This document shows positions 34,276 through 42,542 of a stretch of 64,000 nucleotides of DNA, piece by piece (position 1 is the stretch's first letter; each line of letters begins with the position of its first letter). The position numbers and the translations under genes are program-made. The notes below the pieces were generated by a model, which was not told the DNA's origin, searched no databases, and saw only the letters and a list, made by a program, of their open reading frames with translations. Source of the DNA: GCA-003244245 sp036378735 (GTDB lineage: Bacteria > Actinomycetota > Actinomycetes > Mycobacteriales > Pseudonocardiaceae); the NCBI GenBank assembly GCA_036378735.1, contig DASUVX010000031.1:1-64000 (forward strand). The letters run 5' to 3'.

Positions 34276-35994
34276 TCAGCCGACGGGCAGCACGGTGGGA
34301 ACGATCATCGGGCGGCGCCGATAGGTATCCGAGACCCACCGGCCGACCACTCGGCGTACCGCCTGCGCGATGCGGTGCGGGTCGGTGATTCCCTCGACCT
34401 CGGTGCGAGCCAGTTCCATCTCCACCAGCGGCACGACACCATCGAGCGCCTTGGGGTCGTCGGAGAATCCCCGTCCCGAGATTGTCGGCGGCGCCACCGC
34501 CCGCCCGGTCGCCGACTCGACCACCACGGTGATCGCGATGAACCCACCTTCGCCGAGGATGAGCCGGTCGGACAGGGTGGACTCCCCCACGTCACCTACC
34601 GACAGCCCGTCCACGTACACCTGCCCGACCTCGACCCGGCCGGTGATCTCCGCGCGGCCGTCCACCAGATCCACGACCACACCGTCCTCAGCGATGACCA
34701 CGCGCTCCGGCGCCACCCCGGTGCGGACGGCCAAGGCGGCGTTGGCCCGCAGGTGCCGCCATTCGCCGTGCACCGGCATGACGTTGGAGGGGCGGATCGC
34801 GTTGTAGAGGAACAGCAACTCCCCAGCCGGCGCATGCCCGGACACGTGAACCTTGGCTGTGCCCTGGTGAACCACCGTGGCGCCCAGCCGGGTCAACCCG
34901 TTGACGACCCGGAACACCGACGTCTCATTGCCCGGGATGAGCGAGCTGGCCAGCACGACGGTGTCCCCCGACCGGATACGGATCTGCCGGTGCTCGCCGC
35001 GCGCCATGCGCGACAGCGCTGACAGGGGTTCGCCCTGCGAGCCGGTGGAGACGAACAGGACCCGGTGCTCGGGCATCGCCAGCGCCTCGTCGAGGTCGAC
35101 CAGCAGCCCTGGCGGCATCCGGAGCAGCCCGAGATCGACCGCGACGCCCATGTTGCGCACCATCGACCGACCAACCAACGCCACCTTGCGTTGGTTCGCG
35201 GCGGCCACGTCGAGCACCTGCTGGACCCGGTGTACATGGCTGGCGAAGCAGGCCACGATGACCCGCTGGGTGGCCTTGCCGATCACCGAGTCCAGTACCG
35301 GGCCGATGTCCCGCTCCGGGCTGACAAAACCGGGTACCTCAGCGTTGGTGGAATCGATCAGAAGAAGGTCAACACCTTCGTCACCGAGCCGGGAGAACCC
35401 GGCGAGATCGGTCAATCGCCCATCCAGCGGTAACTGGTCCAGCTTGACGTCGCCGGTGTGCAGTACCAGGCCGGCCGGGGTACGAATGGCCACCGCCAGC
35501 GCATCGGGGATGGAGTGGTTGACCGTGAAGAACTCGCAGTCGAACGGCCCGCAGTGATGCCGAGTGGTTGCCCCGACCTGAACCAGCTGCGGCTTCTGGT
35601 GGTGCTCGCGGCATTTATCGGCGACCAGCGCGAGGGTGAACTCAGAGCCCACGACCGGCAGGTCCGGACGCAACCTGAGCAGGAACGGCACCGCACCGAT
35701 GTGGTCTTCGTGCCCGTGGGTCAGGACCAGCGCCTCAATGTCGTCCAGCCGGTGCTCGAGCGCGCGAAAGTCGGGCAGGATGAGGTCCACCCCGGGTGCA
35801 TCGTCCTCAGGGAACAACACCCCACAGTCGATCACCAGCAACCGATCGGCATGCTCGAAGACGGTCATGTTGCGGCCGATCTCTCCGATGCCACCGAGGG
35901 CGACCGCGCGGAGGCCACCCTCGGCTAGCGGCGGTGGCGCTGCGGTCGGGACTCCCGGTACTGGCAGTGGGGTCCCGGTCGGAACAGCGCTCAT
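34276..35994 (-). CDS. rnj: Ribonuclease J
   Basis: Metallo-beta-lactamase/beta-CASP nuclease for mRNA decay and rRNA processing. It has 572 residues. The zinc motif HGHEDHIG is at 93-100, then NHSIPDALAV, HTGDVKLDQ, the beta-CASP segment with VSTGSQGEPLSALSRM, and HVSGHAPAGELL. The C-terminal domain is complete. ATG 35994. Its leader contains a tandem 27-bp repeat (36019-36078). dapA is just upstream on the same strand. Confidence 0.96.
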   Translation of the reverse strand: MSAVPTGTPLPVPGVPTAAPPPLAEGGLRAVALGGIGEIGRNMTVFEHADRLLVIDCGVLFPEDDAPGVDLILPDFRALEHRLDDIEALVLTHGHEDHIGAVPFLLRLRPDLPVVGSEFTLALVADKCREHHQKPQLVQVGATTRHHCGPFDCEFFTVNHSIPDALAVAIRTPAGLVLHTGDVKLDQLPLDGRLTDLAGFSRLGDEGVDLLLIDSTNAEVPGFVSPERDIGPVLDSVIGKATQRVIVACFASHVHRVQQVLDVAAANQRKVALVGRSMVRNMGVAVDLGLLRMPPGLLVDLDEALAMPEHRVLFVSTGSQGEPLSALSRMARGEHRQIRIRSGDTVVLASSLIPGNETSVFRVVNGLTRLGATVVHQGTAKVHVSGHAPAGELLFLYNAIRPSNVMPVHGEWRHLRANAALAVRTGVAPERVVIAEDGVVVDLVDGRAEITGRVEVGQVYVDGLSVGDVGESTLSDRLILGEGGFIAITVVVESATGRAVAPPTISGRGFSDDPKALDGVVPLVEMELARTEVEGITDPHRIAQAVRRVVGRWVSDTYRRRPMIVPTVLPVG

Positions 35995-36018
35995 GCCTCG
36001 ACCCTGACGGCAACCACG

Positions 36019-36078
36019 GCTCGACCCTGCAAGCAGGTCTCAGCAACAACTGCTCGACCCTGCAAGCAGGTCTCAGCA
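36019..36078 (-). repeat. Tandem dyad repeat upstream of rnj
   Basis: A 27-bp unit with core GACCCTGCAAGCAGGTC (dyad CCTGC-AA-GCAGG) lies at 36019-36045 and again at 36052-36078, 33 bp apart, with no mismatch. A partial third copy (CTCGACCCTG, 35998-36007) touches the rnj start and supplies the GAGG ribosome site. It fills most of the 91 bp between dapA and rnj. Confidence 0.85.
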
Positions 36079-36085
36079 CGCGCGC

Positions 36086-36991
36086 TCATGCCAGAACCCC
36101 TGCTTCCACGAGCGCTGCGGCGATCGCGGCGACCTGATCTGGCTCGGCGGGAACCTGCGGCAGCCGGGGCGCACCGACATCGAGCCCGGTCAGCCGCAGC
36201 GCCGCCTTACTGAAGGCCACCCCGCCGACCGTGCCGAATACCCGGATCAGGCCGAGGGTGCAAGCATGGATCTCCCGGGCAGCGCCCACCTCGCCCGCAT
36301 CGAACGCGGTGATCATGGTCCGCAGCCGATCGGCCAGAACATGGCCGATGACGCTGACGAAGCCGACTGCACCTACCGCGAGCCAAGGCAGGTTGAGCGC
36401 GTCATCCCCGCAGTAGTAGGCCAGCTCGGTCCGGGCGATCACCTCCGCGCCGGCACCGAGATCGCCCTTGGCGTCTTTGACCGCGACGATCCGCGGATGG
36501 TCCGCCAACCGGAAAAAAGTGTCTGTTGCGATCGGCACGACCGAGCGTGGCGGGATGTCGTAGAGCATTACCGGCAGATCAGTGGCGTCCGCGACGGCGG
36601 TGAAGTGCGCGAGCAGCCCCGCCTGCGGCGGGCGGGAGTAGTACGGGGTCACCACGAGCAGGCCGTGCGCGCCGGCCTGCGCCGCCTGCCGGGCTAGCGT
36701 GATGCTGTGTGCGGTGTCGTAGGTCCCGGCACCGGCCACGATGTGCGCGCGGTCACCGACCGCCTGCACCACGACTCGCACCAGATCCGCCTTCTCGGCG
36801 TCCGTGGTGGTCGGTGACTCGCCGGTGGTGCCGTTGAGCACCAGCCCGTCGCACCCCCGTTCCACGAGCTGGTGCGCGAGCTTGGCAGCGCTGTCCAGAT
36901 CGAGTTCCCCGCTTGCGGTGAACGGGGTGACCATAGCGGTGAGCACCCGGCCGAAAGGCTGGCCGGACGCAGACGTCGGCACGGCATTCAT
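36086..36991 (-). CDS. dapA: 4-hydroxy-tetrahydrodipicolinate synthase
   Basis: Condenses pyruvate with aspartate semialdehyde, first step of the diaminopimelate/lysine branch. It has 301 residues. Schiff-base Lys172 is in VAVKDAKGD; Tyr144 is in MLYDIPPRS; NGTTGES and VVTPYYSRP form the active site. The substrate pairs with dapB (42543) and with the MurE DNPR motif. ATG start. Confidence 0.95.
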   Translation of the reverse strand: MNAVPTSASGQPFGRVLTAMVTPFTASGELDLDSAAKLAHQLVERGCDGLVLNGTTGESPTTTDAEKADLVRVVVQAVGDRAHIVAGAGTYDTAHSITLARQAAQAGAHGLLVVTPYYSRPPQAGLLAHFTAVADATDLPVMLYDIPPRSVVPIATDTFFRLADHPRIVAVKDAKGDLGAGAEVIARTELAYYCGDDALNLPWLAVGAVGFVSVIGHVLADRLRTMITAFDAGEVGAAREIHACTLGLIRVFGTVGGVAFSKAALRLTGLDVGAPRLPQVPAEPDQVAAIAAALVEAGVLA

Positions 36992-37051
36992 GGGAAGGAC
37001 GCTACCGGTCGGTACCGCAACCTTGGTCGGCCGAGGTGCGCCAGCGGCGCC

Positions 37052-37693
37052 CTACAGCCCCCGCTGGCTGCTCTGCAACCCAGCCACGTCGATCTGGTCG
37101 CCTTCGACCTTGACCACCGCACAATCGCGACCGAAGGCGTGCAACGTCAGCTCCTCAGGCGAGCCAACCAGAACGACGGAACGCTCGGCGCGCCGCGCGG
37201 TGCGCTCCCATCCCTGCGGAGTACGCAGCACGATCCCAACTGGCGAGTGCCGGTACAACAGCCAGGCCGCCCTGCCGAGCAAGGTCCACAGCGCCCGAGC
37301 CCTGCGCTCGTCGGCCTGTCGCGGTGCCCACTGCGGTTGGGCCCGCCGCACATCCTCGTGGTGAACGAAGAACTCCATCGTGTTGGCCCGATCGCCGAGG
37401 CGCGGCAAGCGCCACGGCGACCACCAGGGCGGCCCGTTGCGGATCTGCTCAACGAGGTCCGCCCAAGGCCGTCGGGTAATGCTGCGCTGCACCCGAGCGG
37501 TGTATCCGGCCAACGACGGCAGCAGGATGCCAGGCGCCGCATCCAGCCGGCCCTCCCGGAGGACCAGATGTGCTGCAAGATCCCGGGTCGTCCACCCCTC
37601 GCACAGCGTCGCAGCGTCCGGGCCCAGCTGATACATCAGTTCGCACAGCTCGTGCCGTTCGCCGGCCGCTAGCGTCTCCATCGACTGCGTCAC
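37052..37693 (-). CDS. TIGR03085-type DinB-superfamily protein
   Basis: 213 residues, similar to actinobacterial proteins named TIGR03085 family metal-binding protein or maleylpyruvate isomerase N-terminal-like. Visible features: a first helix ERHELCELM, CEGWTTRDLAAHLVLREGRLDAAPG (in parts), FFVHHEDVRRAQPQWAPR, which places His residues as in the mycothiol-dependent DinB fold. No reaction is known. GTG 37693 overlaps the stop of the upstream gene; ATG 37681 is an alternative. Confidence 0.8.
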   Translation of the reverse strand: MTQSMETLAAGERHELCELMYQLGPDAATLCEGWTTRDLAAHLVLREGRLDAAPGILLPSLAGYTARVQRSITRRPWADLVEQIRNGPPWWSPWRLPRLGDRANTMEFFVHHEDVRRAQPQWAPRQADERRARALWTLLGRAAWLLYRHSPVGIVLRTPQGWERTARRAERSVVLVGSPEELTLHAFGRDCAVVKVEGDQIDVAGLQSSQRGL

Positions 37694-38100
37694 CCTTCCC
37701 GGTCGGGCCCGGCCGAGGTTAGCTCGATTTGCAGGAGCACCCGCCGCTCACGTTGCATTGCCGCCCGGTAGTCGTCCCAGTCCGGATGTTCGCCGGAGAT
37801 CCGGCGGTAGTAGTCCACCAGTGCGTCCATCGCCTTGGGCAGCTCCACGATCCGCACCGAGCCACCGACCTGGATCCAGCGGCCGTAGAAACCGTCGGGC
37901 AGCACACACAACCACGCTCGCGGGTCCCGGCGCAGGTTGCGCACCTTGAACGCAGCCTCCCGGCTGCTTACTACCACGTGACCCTGTCCGTCGACGGTGG
38001 CAAGCACCGGGGACATCTGCGGGGTGCCATCTCGGCGCAGAGTGGCCAGCACCACGTGATGCTGCTCAGCGATCACCACACGTGCTTCGTCCAGGTCCAT
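37690..38100 (-). CDS. PPOX-class split-barrel (probable F420-binding) protein
   Basis: 136 residues of the pyridoxamine-5'-phosphate oxidase-like split-barrel fold: HHVVLATLRRDGTPQMSPV, VVVSSREAAFKVRNLRRDPRAWLCV (in parts), DWDDYRAAMQRERRVLLQIE. Actinobacterial members of this type bind F420 or biliverdin; the cofactor here is inferred. ATG start. It overlaps the next gene (GTGA) and follows thyX by 13 bp. Confidence 0.83.
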   Translation of the reverse strand: MDLDEARVVIAEQHHVVLATLRRDGTPQMSPVLATVDGQGHVVVSSREAAFKVRNLRRDPRAWLCVLPDGFYGRWIQVGGSVRIVELPKAMDALVDYYRRISGEHPDWDDYRAAMQRERRVLLQIELTSAGPDREG

Positions 38101-38113
38101 AGCCGCACGTTAC

Positions 38114-38938
38114 TCAGCACTCGGCCACGAACGGACTGGAGGCGATCTCGCTCCCGTCCGGGAGGGCGCAGATCTCGAAGTCGCTGAACACGCTGGGTGC
38201 CGCCTTGTGCAACTGGCGCAGACACTCGACCGCCAGCGCGCGGATCTCCACGTCGGCATGTTCAGTGGCGCGCATTGCGATGAAATGGCGCCACGCTCGG
38301 TAGTTGCCGGTCACCACGATGCGCGTCTCGGTGGCGTTGGGCAGCACCGAACGAGCCGCCTGGCGAGCCTGCTTACGGCGCAGCGTGGCGCTCGGCTCAT
38401 TGGCGAAGTGCTTTTCCAACCCGGCGAGCAGCTCGTTGTAAGCCTGCTGGCTGGCCTGTGCCGCGGCGTGGAAGCGCCGGTGCAGTTCGGGATCGTTGGC
38501 GATCACGTCGGGCTCCACCATGGCGGCGGTCCGCTCGGGAACGTAGCGCTGAGATAACTGCGAGTAGGAGAAATGCCGGTGCCGGATCAGCTCATGAGTC
38601 AGCGACCGCGACACCCCGGTCAGGTAGAAGCTGACCGTGCCGTGCTCGAGCACCGACAAATGCCCGATCTCGAGGATATGCCGCAGGTAACCGGCATTGG
38701 TAGCGGTCGCCGGGTTCGGCTTGCGCCAGGACTGGTAGCAGGCTCGGCCGGCGAACTCGGCGAGCGCTTCGCCACCGTCAGCATCGGTAGACCAGGGAAC
38801 ATCGTCGGGCGGGAAGAACTCGGTCTTGGCCACGAGTTGCACCCGCATCGGCACGGTGGCCACGCCCGTCTTGCTCACGCCTGGATTTCCCCTGGTGGTG
38901 TCACTGACATCCGTCTCGACTCGATCGGGTCGACTCAC
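38114..38938 (-). CDS. thyX: Flavin-dependent thymidylate synthase
   Basis: Makes dTMP from dUMP using FAD, NADPH and methylenetetrahydrofolate. The ThyX motif RHRHFSYSQLSQR is at 119-131; the C-terminal NATETRIVVTGNYRAWRHFI is highly conserved. Start: GTG 38938 with AAAGGAGAGG 6 bp upstream gives 274 residues, about 25 more at the N-terminus than typical. Internal starts (GTG or ATG 38848) would give the usual length but lack such a site. An open frame of 812 codons runs on upstream but is antisense to the next two genes. Confidence 0.93.
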   Translation of the reverse strand: MSRPDRVETDVSDTTRGNPGVSKTGVATVPMRVQLVAKTEFFPPDDVPWSTDADGGEALAEFAGRACYQSWRKPNPATATNAGYLRHILEIGHLSVLEHGTVSFYLTGVSRSLTHELIRHRHFSYSQLSQRYVPERTAAMVEPDVIANDPELHRRFHAAAQASQQAYNELLAGLEKHFANEPSATLRRKQARQAARSVLPNATETRIVVTGNYRAWRHFIAMRATEHADVEIRALAVECLRQLHKAAPSVFSDFEICALPDGSEIASSPFVAEC

Positions 38939-38982
38939 GGTGCACCTCTCCTTTCGATACGGGCCCGGCGTCAAGCGCCAGC

Positions 38983-38988
38983 AGCCTA
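38983..38988 (-). promoter_or_regulatory. Possible -10 box of thyX
   Basis: TAGGCT on the minus strand, about 45 bp before the thyX start. The three TGACGTC boxes of the divergent gene lie just upstream of it, so thyX could share that control. Tentative: no clear -35. Confidence 0.3.
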
Positions 38989-39001
38989 CTGTGACAGCAA
39001 A

Positions 39002-39044
39002 TGACGTCTTGACTGACGTCGTCGATGACGTCATATTGATGCCA
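39002..39044 (+). promoter_or_regulatory. Leaderless promoter with three TGACGTC operator boxes
   Basis: TGACGTC occurs at 39002, 39014 and 39026, exactly 12 bp apart; the third is the full palindrome TGACGTCA. TTGACT (39009-39014), 17 bp, CATATT (39032-39037) form a good promoter whose start point would be the A of the ATG at 39044, so the mRNA is leaderless. The boxes cover the -35 and spacer. The downstream gene encodes a ribbon-helix-helix protein, a fold that binds tandem short boxes, so autorepression is the natural reading. Confidence 0.75.
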
Positions 39045-39595
39045 TGGACCTCACTCTTTATGTCAACCAGCTGCGGGAAGACCTCACCACTGCGGCTTCC
39101 GCGGGTGACGAGCAGACCCGGCACACTGCCGCCATGCTGGGCGTTGCGTTGGCGCCCGCAGCCCGCCTGGCCATCATGAATGCGTTGTCCGACCTCGCTG
39201 CGGAGGTCACCGCAGCACTGGACGACCGCGTGGTGGAGGTACGCCTTGACGGTCGTGATGTGCGGATCGCGGTGAGCTCGCCATCGGGTATCGACGACCA
39301 ATCCGCTGAATCGCGGGCTAGCGGATCCGGTGAAGATGGGGCGCCACCGTCCTCCGAGCCCGGTGCCGGCGCGTTCGGCGACGCCGGGGGCGACATCAGG
39401 CGGATGACGCTGAGGCTGATCGACCAGGTCAAGGCCCAGGCTGAGCGGGCTGCCGCCGAGCAGGGCGTATCCCTCAACGCTTGGGTCTCGCAGGCGGTGT
39501 CGAGCGCTCTGCGCGGTGAGCCGTGGAATGACCCGCGGTGGGGTTCGGGAGATCGCCGCGGCCGTAATCGGGTGCAGGGCTGGGTGCAGGGCTGA
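39044..39595 (+). CDS. Ribbon-helix-helix (HicB/Arc-like) regulator
   Basis: 183 residues. An N-terminal domain (about 1-80, MDLTLYVNQLREDL) is found in actinobacterial proteins next to DUF4097 genes. After an acidic Ser/Gly linker the C-terminus has a ribbon-helix-helix unit: strand RRMTLRL (119-125), helix QVKAQAERAAAEQG, then VSLNAWVSQAVSSALRG, as in HicB-type antitoxins. No toxin gene is adjacent. The ATG sits at the expected transcription start. 40 bp before the DUF4097 gene, one operon. Confidence 0.82.
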   Translation: MDLTLYVNQLREDLTTAASAGDEQTRHTAAMLGVALAPAARLAIMNALSDLAAEVTAALDDRVVEVRLDGRDVRIAVSSPSGIDDQSAESRASGSGEDGAPPSSEPGAGAFGDAGGDIRRMTLRLIDQVKAQAERAAAEQGVSLNAWVSQAVSSALRGEPWNDPRWGSGDRRGRNRVQGWVQG

Positions 39596-39635
39596 ACGCC
39601 CCGGCAACACGCAACGGTCTCGTTGAGGAGAAATC

Positions 39636-40568
39636 GTGGAACACGACGACACCGACGCATCGGTGGTCCGGCAGGAGCGCTTCGAGTGCCCCGGACCAGC
39701 CGACATCAGGGTGGAGCTCGATGGTGGGCGACTGGACATCGCTTTGGGCGAAGACACCGAACACAGCAAAGACACTGCTGGCACCGGCCAGGTAACCGTG
39801 AGGGTCCGGCCTGACCCGACCAGCCAACCGTCCTGGAATGTGGGGATCACCAGCCTGTTGAGCTGGCTGGGCGGGCAGACCGGGTCCGCGCCGCTGGGCG
39901 AGCTGGCTGCCGAGGCGGTACGCCAGACCGTGATCGACTTCACGGGGCGGCGGCTCACGGTACGCAGCCCGCGAGAGTTCCCGCTGCGCACGGTGCCATT
40001 GATCATCCAGGTCAGCGCACCAGCCGGCTCATCGATTGTCGGCCGGGGCGGCTCGGCTGACATCGCCGTCACCGGCGTGGCCGCCCAGCTGGACGCCGCC
40101 ACCGGATCTGGCGAGGTCCGGGCGCAGCAGTGCACCGGCGCGGCTGACGTCCGCACCGGCTCGGGCGATGTGCGGCTGGGGACCGTACTGGACCGGCTGC
40201 GGGTGCGTACCGGCTCGGGCCTGGTGGACGTGACCAACGTCGAGGGGACCGGTGCCGGAACTGTACAAACCGGTTCTGGTGACGTCCGGCTTGGTGCGGT
40301 CCAACACGACATAAGCGCCCGCACCGGTAGCGGTGACCTCAGCGTCACCGATGCCTGCGCCGGTGGTCTGGAGCTCACCACTGGTTCGGGGCAGTTGCGG
40401 ATAGGGATCCACCCGGGTGTACTCGCCGAACTGGATGTCAGCTCCGGCTCCGGGCAGGCACGTAGCGACCTCCCGGTCAGCGGCCCGCCTGCCGAGGGCA
40501 ACGTCGCGCTGCGGGTCCGCGCCCGAACCGGATCGGGCGACGCGCTGGTCACCGCGGCACCATGCTGA
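39636..40568 (+). CDS. DUF4097 beta-solenoid-like protein
   Basis: 310 residues, GTG start with GAGGAG 6 bp upstream. From about 130 it consists of short strands punctuated by TGSGD/TGSGE turns (at least eight), the pattern of DUF4097/DUF4098 putative adhesin domains. No signal peptide or membrane segment is visible, so it is probably cytoplasmic. Function unknown. It is cotranscribed with the RHH regulator. Its 3' end overlaps the convergent YcaQ-like gene by 20 bp. Confidence 0.85.
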   Translation: MEHDDTDASVVRQERFECPGPADIRVELDGGRLDIALGEDTEHSKDTAGTGQVTVRVRPDPTSQPSWNVGITSLLSWLGGQTGSAPLGELAAEAVRQTVIDFTGRRLTVRSPREFPLRTVPLIIQVSAPAGSSIVGRGGSADIAVTGVAAQLDAATGSGEVRAQQCTGAADVRTGSGDVRLGTVLDRLRVRTGSGLVDVTNVEGTGAGTVQTGSGDVRLGAVQHDISARTGSGDLSVTDACAGGLELTTGSGQLRIGIHPGVLAELDVSSGSGQARSDLPVSGPPAEGNVALRVRARTGSGDALVTAAPC

Positions 40569-41793
40569 CCGGCCGGGCGCCGGCGTTGCGGCTGATCACC
40601 ACGCCCAGCGCCGACACCAGATCACCGCGCTCGCCCGGCGCGATCCCGTCGAGCTCGAGCCACTCGGCCATCTCCCGCAGGGCCTTGGCAAGCTCGGCAA
40701 CCACTCTCGGCCTACCGGCAATCGCCGGCTCGGCGAAGGCACCCGGTACCCGCAGCAGGCCGGCGGCCCGATCGGCCTTGAGATCGACCCGCGCAACCAG
40801 CTGCCCGTCCAGCAGGAACGGCAATACGTAGTAGCCGTGGCCACGCCGGTGTTGCGGAACATAGATCTCGATCCGGTAGCGGAAGCCGAACAGCCGCTGG
40901 ATGCGAGCCCGGTCCCAGATCAACGGGTCGAACGGGCCCACCAGCGCCGCGCCGGTGATCCGCCGCGGCGTGCGGGCCTCGTGGTGCAGGTAGGCCGGTG
41001 CTCGCCAGCCCTCGACGAGCACCGGCTCCAGCACTCCGGCGTCCACCAGTTCCGCGACCGCCTGCCTGCTGCGCTCTGGTCGAAGCCGGTAGTAGTCACG
41101 AAGGTCGGGCTCGGTGGCGACGCCCAGCGCGGCGCCGGCCCGGGCGACCAGCTCGCGGGCGCCATCGTCGGCGCTGACGCGGCGGCCCAGCACGTCGGCC
41201 GGTAATACTCGTTCCGGCAGGTCATATAGCCGCTCGAAGCCGCGTCTGGTGCCGGTGGTGAGCTCACCGATGCCGAAAAGCCACTCGCAGATCCGTTTCG
41301 TGTCGGTGCGGTTCCACCACGATCCCGGCGTTGACCGCGCTACCCCACCGATCTCGCGCTCCAGGGTGGCAGCCCCCACCGGGCCGTGCTCTTTTACCGT
41401 ATCCAGCACGGCCGAAACAAGCTCGGGCTCGCGAGCTGCCAGCGCGCCGTACTTTTGCCACCAGCCAGGCTTCTTGGCCCCCGAACGCAACAGCGGCCAG
41501 TCCCGAACTGGGATCAGACTCGCCTCGTGGCCCCAGTACTCCGCCAGCGGGCGGGGACGGCGTACCGGGTACGCCCACGCGGCGGCGTCGAGCAGCTGCC
41601 TCGGGTACGGACCCAGCCGGCTGAATACCGGCAGGTAGTGCGCCCGGACCAGTACCGACACCGAATCCAACTGCAGCAGCCGGATTCGATCCAACACCCG
41701 CATAAGATGCCGCCGGGTCACCGAGCCGGCCGGCCGCGGCTCGGCGAAGCCCTGTGCCGCCAGGGCCGTCCGCCGCGCGAGATCTATCCCCAT
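40549..41793 (-). CDS. YcaQ-like winged-helix DNA glycosylase family protein
   Basis: 414 residues of the HTH_42/YcaQ family; E. coli YcaQ unhooks DNA interstrand crosslinks. Landmarks: RIRLLQLDSVSVLVRAHYLPVFSRLGPY (in parts), EYWGHEASLIP, WWNRTDTKRICEWLF, GPFDPLIWDRARIQRLFGFRYRIEIYVP (in parts), YYVLPFLLDGQLVARVDLK. The catalytic residues were not assigned. ATG 41793 is taken; GTG 41802 is possible. Palindromic element copy 2 lies 49 bp upstream. DNA-repair role is inferred from the family. Confidence 0.86.
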   Translation of the reverse strand: MGIDLARRTALAAQGFAEPRPAGSVTRRHLMRVLDRIRLLQLDSVSVLVRAHYLPVFSRLGPYPRQLLDAAAWAYPVRRPRPLAEYWGHEASLIPVRDWPLLRSGAKKPGWWQKYGALAAREPELVSAVLDTVKEHGPVGAATLEREIGGVARSTPGSWWNRTDTKRICEWLFGIGELTTGTRRGFERLYDLPERVLPADVLGRRVSADDGARELVARAGAALGVATEPDLRDYYRLRPERSRQAVAELVDAGVLEPVLVEGWRAPAYLHHEARTPRRITGAALVGPFDPLIWDRARIQRLFGFRYRIEIYVPQHRRGHGYYVLPFLLDGQLVARVDLKADRAAGLLRVPGAFAEPAIAGRPRVVAELAKALREMAEWLELDGIAPGERGDLVSALGVVISRNAGARPVSMVPR

Positions 41794-41841
41794 CGTCCGC
41801 ACAGCACCCGATGTTGCCACCCACCCCCGACAGTCTCCCCT

Positions 41842-41908
41842 CCCCCGACATGGAGACATATCGGGGTTACGGGCCTTCCCCGGACCCCGATATGTCTCCA
41901 TGTCGGTG
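41842..41908. repeat. Palindromic element copy 2
   Basis: Arms at 41842-41865 and 41885-41908 (24 bp each, one mismatch), spacer 19 bp. It lies between the divergent YcaQ-like and GNAT genes, upstream of both. Confidence 0.9.
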
Positions 41909-41970
41909 TTGCCGGGGGCGTCGACGGGGCCGGTGGGTTCGAGTTGGGGGCGGGGCATACGGTGCATGGC

Positions 41971-42528
41971 GTGGGCGTGGCTGGTGTGCGCAGTGCGACT
42001 GTGCAGGATGCGCCGACGCTGGCGGAGCTGCACCGGGTGACCTGGCGGACTGCCTATGCCGAGCTGTTGCCGCCCGGAACGCTCGACGAGCTGGATACAC
42101 CGCAGCTGCAGCAAGCCTGGTCCGCCACCATCAGGGGCGGCGCTACGGTACTGATCGCGACCGAAGGTGCCGATCCGGTCGGGTTCGTCGTGGCCGGGCC
42201 AGCACCCGAGGACGAGGTAGCCGCCGCCGATGGCACGATGCCCACCGACGCGGCGCACACCGTGCTGGTGAGCACCCTGCTGGTCGAACCGAGGTGGGGG
42301 CGCCGAGGCCACGGCGGGCGGCTGCTTGCCGCAGTCGCGGGCCTTTTGCGTGATGCCGGCGCCACCCGTGGCATCGCCTGGGTGCCTGCGGAGGATCCGG
42401 CCTCGCTGAGCTTTTACCGGCGCGCCGGCTGGGCGCCGGATGGCACCGTACGCACGCTCGACGCCAATGGACGCGCCCTTCGCGAACTACGCCTAACCGG
42501 GCCTCTGGACCTGGAACTCACTCAGTGA
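41971..42528 (+). CDS. GNAT family N-acetyltransferase
   Basis: 185 residues with a GNAT fold: VRSATVQDAPTLAELHRVTW, VLIATEGADPVGFVVAG, VSTLLVEPRWGRRGHGGRLLAAV (acetyl-CoA loop RRGHGG) and LSFYRRAGWAPDG. The substrate is unknown. Start uncertain: GTG 41971 lies 7 bp after a TACGGT -10 box (41958-41963), fitting a leaderless mRNA; GTG 41962 is an alternative. Frame open much further upstream through the palindromic repeat, without conservation. Convergent with dapB, 14-bp gap. Confidence 0.82.
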   Translation: MGVAGVRSATVQDAPTLAELHRVTWRTAYAELLPPGTLDELDTPQLQQAWSATIRGGATVLIATEGADPVGFVVAGPAPEDEVAAADGTMPTDAAHTVLVSTLLVEPRWGRRGHGGRLLAAVAGLLRDAGATRGIAWVPAEDPASLSFYRRAGWAPDGTVRTLDANGRALRELRLTGPLDLELTQ

Positions 42529-42542
42529 GCACCTGCGCCGGC

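Noticed and set aside
39044..39595. A toxin-antitoxin pair with the RHH protein as antitoxin
   Set aside because: The neighbour is a DUF4097 protein with no toxin fold, so only the DNA-binding domain is shared with HicB.
38939..40552. An 812-codon minus-strand frame joining thyX with a long N-terminal extension
   Set aside because: The extension is antisense to the RHH and DUF4097 genes, low in conserved sequence and lies before a strong ribosome site at thyX GTG 38938.
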